This document shows, one piece after another, positions 62,865 to 64,000 of a stretch of DNA of 64,000 bases. Within the stretch, counting starts at the first letter, position 1. The number at the start of each line of letters is the position of its first letter. This DNA is from Aliihoeflea sp023389195 (GTDB lineage Bacteria; Pseudomonadota; Alphaproteobacteria; Rhizobiales; Rhizobiaceae): contig JAEWET010000050.1 of assembly GCA_023389195.1 (NCBI GenBank), positions 134,691 to 198,690 of the forward strand, read 5' to 3'. The notes below the pieces were generated by a model, which worked only from the letters and a program-made list of their open reading frames with translations, had not been told where the DNA came from and ran no database searches. A program made the translations under genes and the position numbers.

Positions 62865-63185
62865 TCAGACGTTGCCGCTGATCCAGGACGACAGTGCCGT
62901 CTTCGGCGCTGCGCCGACCTTCATGTCGGCCACTTCGCCGCCCTTGAAGATCATCAGCGTCGGAATCGAACGCACGCCGAACTGGGCGGCGAGTTCCGGG
63001 TTCTCGTCGATATTGACCTTGGCGATCTTGACCTTACCGCCCATCTCGCTGGCGATCTCGTCGAGCGCCGGCGCGATCATCTTGCACGGGCCGCACCATT
63101 CCGCCCAGAAATCCACCACCACGGGCTCAGCGGCCTGCAGGACGTCTGCCTGGAAGTTGTTCTTGTCGATCTTGACCGTGGCCAT
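62865..63185 (-). CDS. trxA: Thioredoxin TrxA
   Basis: Cytoplasmic disulfide reductase, 106 aa. Active site FWAEWCGPCKMIAPAL (C31, C34), buried aspartate D25, and the cis-proline RSIPTLMIF. Start ATG at 63185 with CAAGGAGA upstream. Single gene, convergent with folC. Confidence 0.97.
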   Translation of the reverse strand: MATVKIDKNNFQADVLQAAEPVVVDFWAEWCGPCKMIAPALDEIASEMGGKVKIAKVNIDENPELAAQFGVRSIPTLMIFKGGEVADMKVGAAPKTALSSWISGNV

Positions 63186-63483
63186 TTGGGGTCTCCTTGG
63201 AACCGTCGTTGAACCAGATGTGGTGCGCCGCGTAGCCTGCTTCAAGCCACAAGCGTGCGGGGAATCGCCTGCCAAAAGTCACAGCACAATTCCGCCCGCC
63301 ATACAAACCCGGGCTGCAGTCCTGGTCGGGAGCATAACGAGTGCCGCGTTCGCGGGCTGACTTCGACGATTTCAAAATGCGAGGAAAGGAAGCTGCGCTA
63401 TCGCCTGAAGCGGCCCATTCGGCCGGAATTCCGAACGATTCGATCGCAGGATTTCCGCCGCTTCGACCACCTTTGAAGAAAGG
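63186..63483. other. Gap between trxA and tRNA-Leu
   Basis: About 298 nt with no convincing gene. It should hold the trxA promoter. A hairpin CCACCTTT-GAAG-AAAGGTGG at 63467-63486 overlaps the CCA end of the tRNA. Confidence 0.45.
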
Positions 63484-63568
63484 TGGTGCCCAGGAGAGGA
63501 CTCGAACCTCCACGCCTCGCGGCACACGGACCTGAACCGTGCGCGTCTACCAATTCCGCCACCTGGGC
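63484..63568 (-). tRNA. tRNA-Leu (anticodon CAG)
   Basis: A class II tRNA of 85 nt. Acceptor GCCCAGG pairs with CCTGGGC; the anticodon stem CACGG/CCGTG encloses TTCAGGT, giving CAG, which reads CTG. It has the long variable arm of leucine tRNAs, T-loop GGTTCGAGTCC and an encoded CCA. Confidence 0.95.
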
Positions 63569-63629
63569 AAGTGACCGCGTGAACAGCTTTGAAGGGCTCG
63601 AAGCGAAGGTTCATGCGTGGTGCGCCGCC

Positions 63630-63658
63630 GATGTAAGCGGCAGCGCGCATTGTGTCAA
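63630..63658 (-). promoter_or_regulatory. Predicted sigma-70 promoter of tRNA-Leu
   Basis: On the minus strand TTGACA (63658-63653), a perfect -35 box, and TACATC (63635-63630) are 17 nt apart, 61 nt upstream of the tRNA 5' end. Confidence 0.55.
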
Positions 63659-63744
63659 TGGGTATCTGGCGACAAAGTCTGCAATTGCGAAAAATCCCTG
63701 CACAGCTGTGTTGCCGCGCTCGTTAAGAGCGGGGCGCAGCCGGG

Positions 63745-64000
63745 TCAGCCGGCCAGCACTTCTTTCGAGGCAACCGTCGAATCTGCGTTCAGGCGGTAGA
63801 TGATCGGCACACCCGTCGCGAGCTCGACATTGATCACCTCTTCGCGCGAAAGGCCTTCCAGCGCCATGATCAGCGAGCGCAGCGAATTGCCGTGAGCGGC
63901 AACGAGAACGGTCTCGCCGCGCAGCACGTGCGGCTGGATCGTGTGCATGTAATAGGGCCAGACGCGCGCGCCGGTATCGCGCAGGCTCTCGCCGCCGGGC
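63745..64000 (-). CDS. gpmA: 2,3-bisphosphoglycerate-dependent phosphoglycerate mutase (5' end beyond window)
   Basis: C-terminal part, about 84 residues, of the glycolytic enzyme that interconverts 3- and 2-phosphoglycerate. It reads PGGESLRDTGARVWPYY, then VLVAAHGNSLRSLIMALEGL with the second catalytic histidine. ELATGVPIIYRLNAD and VASKEVLAG end it, typical of rhizobial GpmA. The frame is open to the right edge, so the start is outside the window. Confidence 0.93.
   Translation of the reverse strand, partial: PGGESLRDTGARVWPYYMHTIQPHVLRGETVLVAAHGNSLRSLIMALEGLSREEVINVELATGVPIIYRLNADSTVASKEVLAG

Overview
This 64-kb window is high-GC DNA from an alphaproteobacterium of the Rhizobiales (Hyphomicrobiales). 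The evidence is a nearly complete rhizobial succinoglycan (exo) cluster with Sinorhizobium-like gene order, a Sinorhizobium-type phospholipid N-methyltransferase, a trpFBA-accD-folC run, a rhizobial-type RpoH promoter in front of dnaK, and SleB-type hydrolases, DUF1330 and DUF2852 genes common in the order. The exo genes lie beside core genes (dnaKJ, pyrF, pheST, infC, rpmI-rplT, trp, trxA), so the window looks chromosomal. In Sinorhizobium meliloti, by contrast, the exo cluster is on a megaplasmid.

Layout. 1-2.75 kb: the end of a TRAP transporter operon with a FadR-type repressor and its operator, plus an FAD oxidoreductase. 2.8-4.1 kb: a cell-wall hydrolase, tRNA-Arg(CCG) and a small coiled-coil protein. 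4.1-23.1 kb: exopolysaccharide region. It holds an ExoH-like acyltransferase, a PPP-family phosphatase, the exoKLAMONP operon, exoT, exoWV, exoU, exoX and exoYFQ. 23.1-23.75 kb: an unrecognised membrane protein. 23.85-40.8 kb: a sugar or sugar-acid catabolic region on both strands, with a xylonate-dehydratase-like enzyme, three SDRs, an erythronate-dehydrogenase-like and a hydroxyisobutyrate-dehydrogenase-like enzyme, a fumarylacetoacetase-family hydrolase, a TctABC importer, an ABC sugar importer and one LacI regulator. Three copies of the same palindrome, built on GGCAGCGCTGCC, sit at its promoters.

40.8-64 kb: mostly housekeeping genes. These are DUF1330-pyrF-FMN reductase, pmtA, dnaJ/dnaK, a Gfo/Idh/MocA oxidoreductase, a second SleB hydrolase, pheT and pheS separated by three small genes (one frameshifted), rplT-rpmI, infC with an ATT start, an alpha/beta hydrolase with a BenE-type transporter, DUF2852, a YgjP-like metallopeptidase, trpF-trpB-trpA-accD-folC, trxA, tRNA-Leu(CAG) and the end of gpmA.

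How the genes work together. The exo genes cover UDP-glucose supply (ExoN), priming with galactose-1-phosphate (ExoY, ExoF), chain assembly (ExoA, L, M, O, U, W), pyruvylation and succinylation (ExoV, ExoH), flipping, polymerisation and export (ExoT, Q, P, F), trimming (ExoK) and control (ExoX). exoB, exoZ and exoI are not in the window. The catabolic region fits import of a sugar or aldonate, dehydration to a 2-keto-3-deoxy acid, 4-oxidation by an SDR and cleavage by the FAH-family hydrolase to pyruvate plus a two- or three-carbon acid, all under the LacI regulator. The substrate is inferred, not proven. All family assignments come from reading the translations; no database search was possible.
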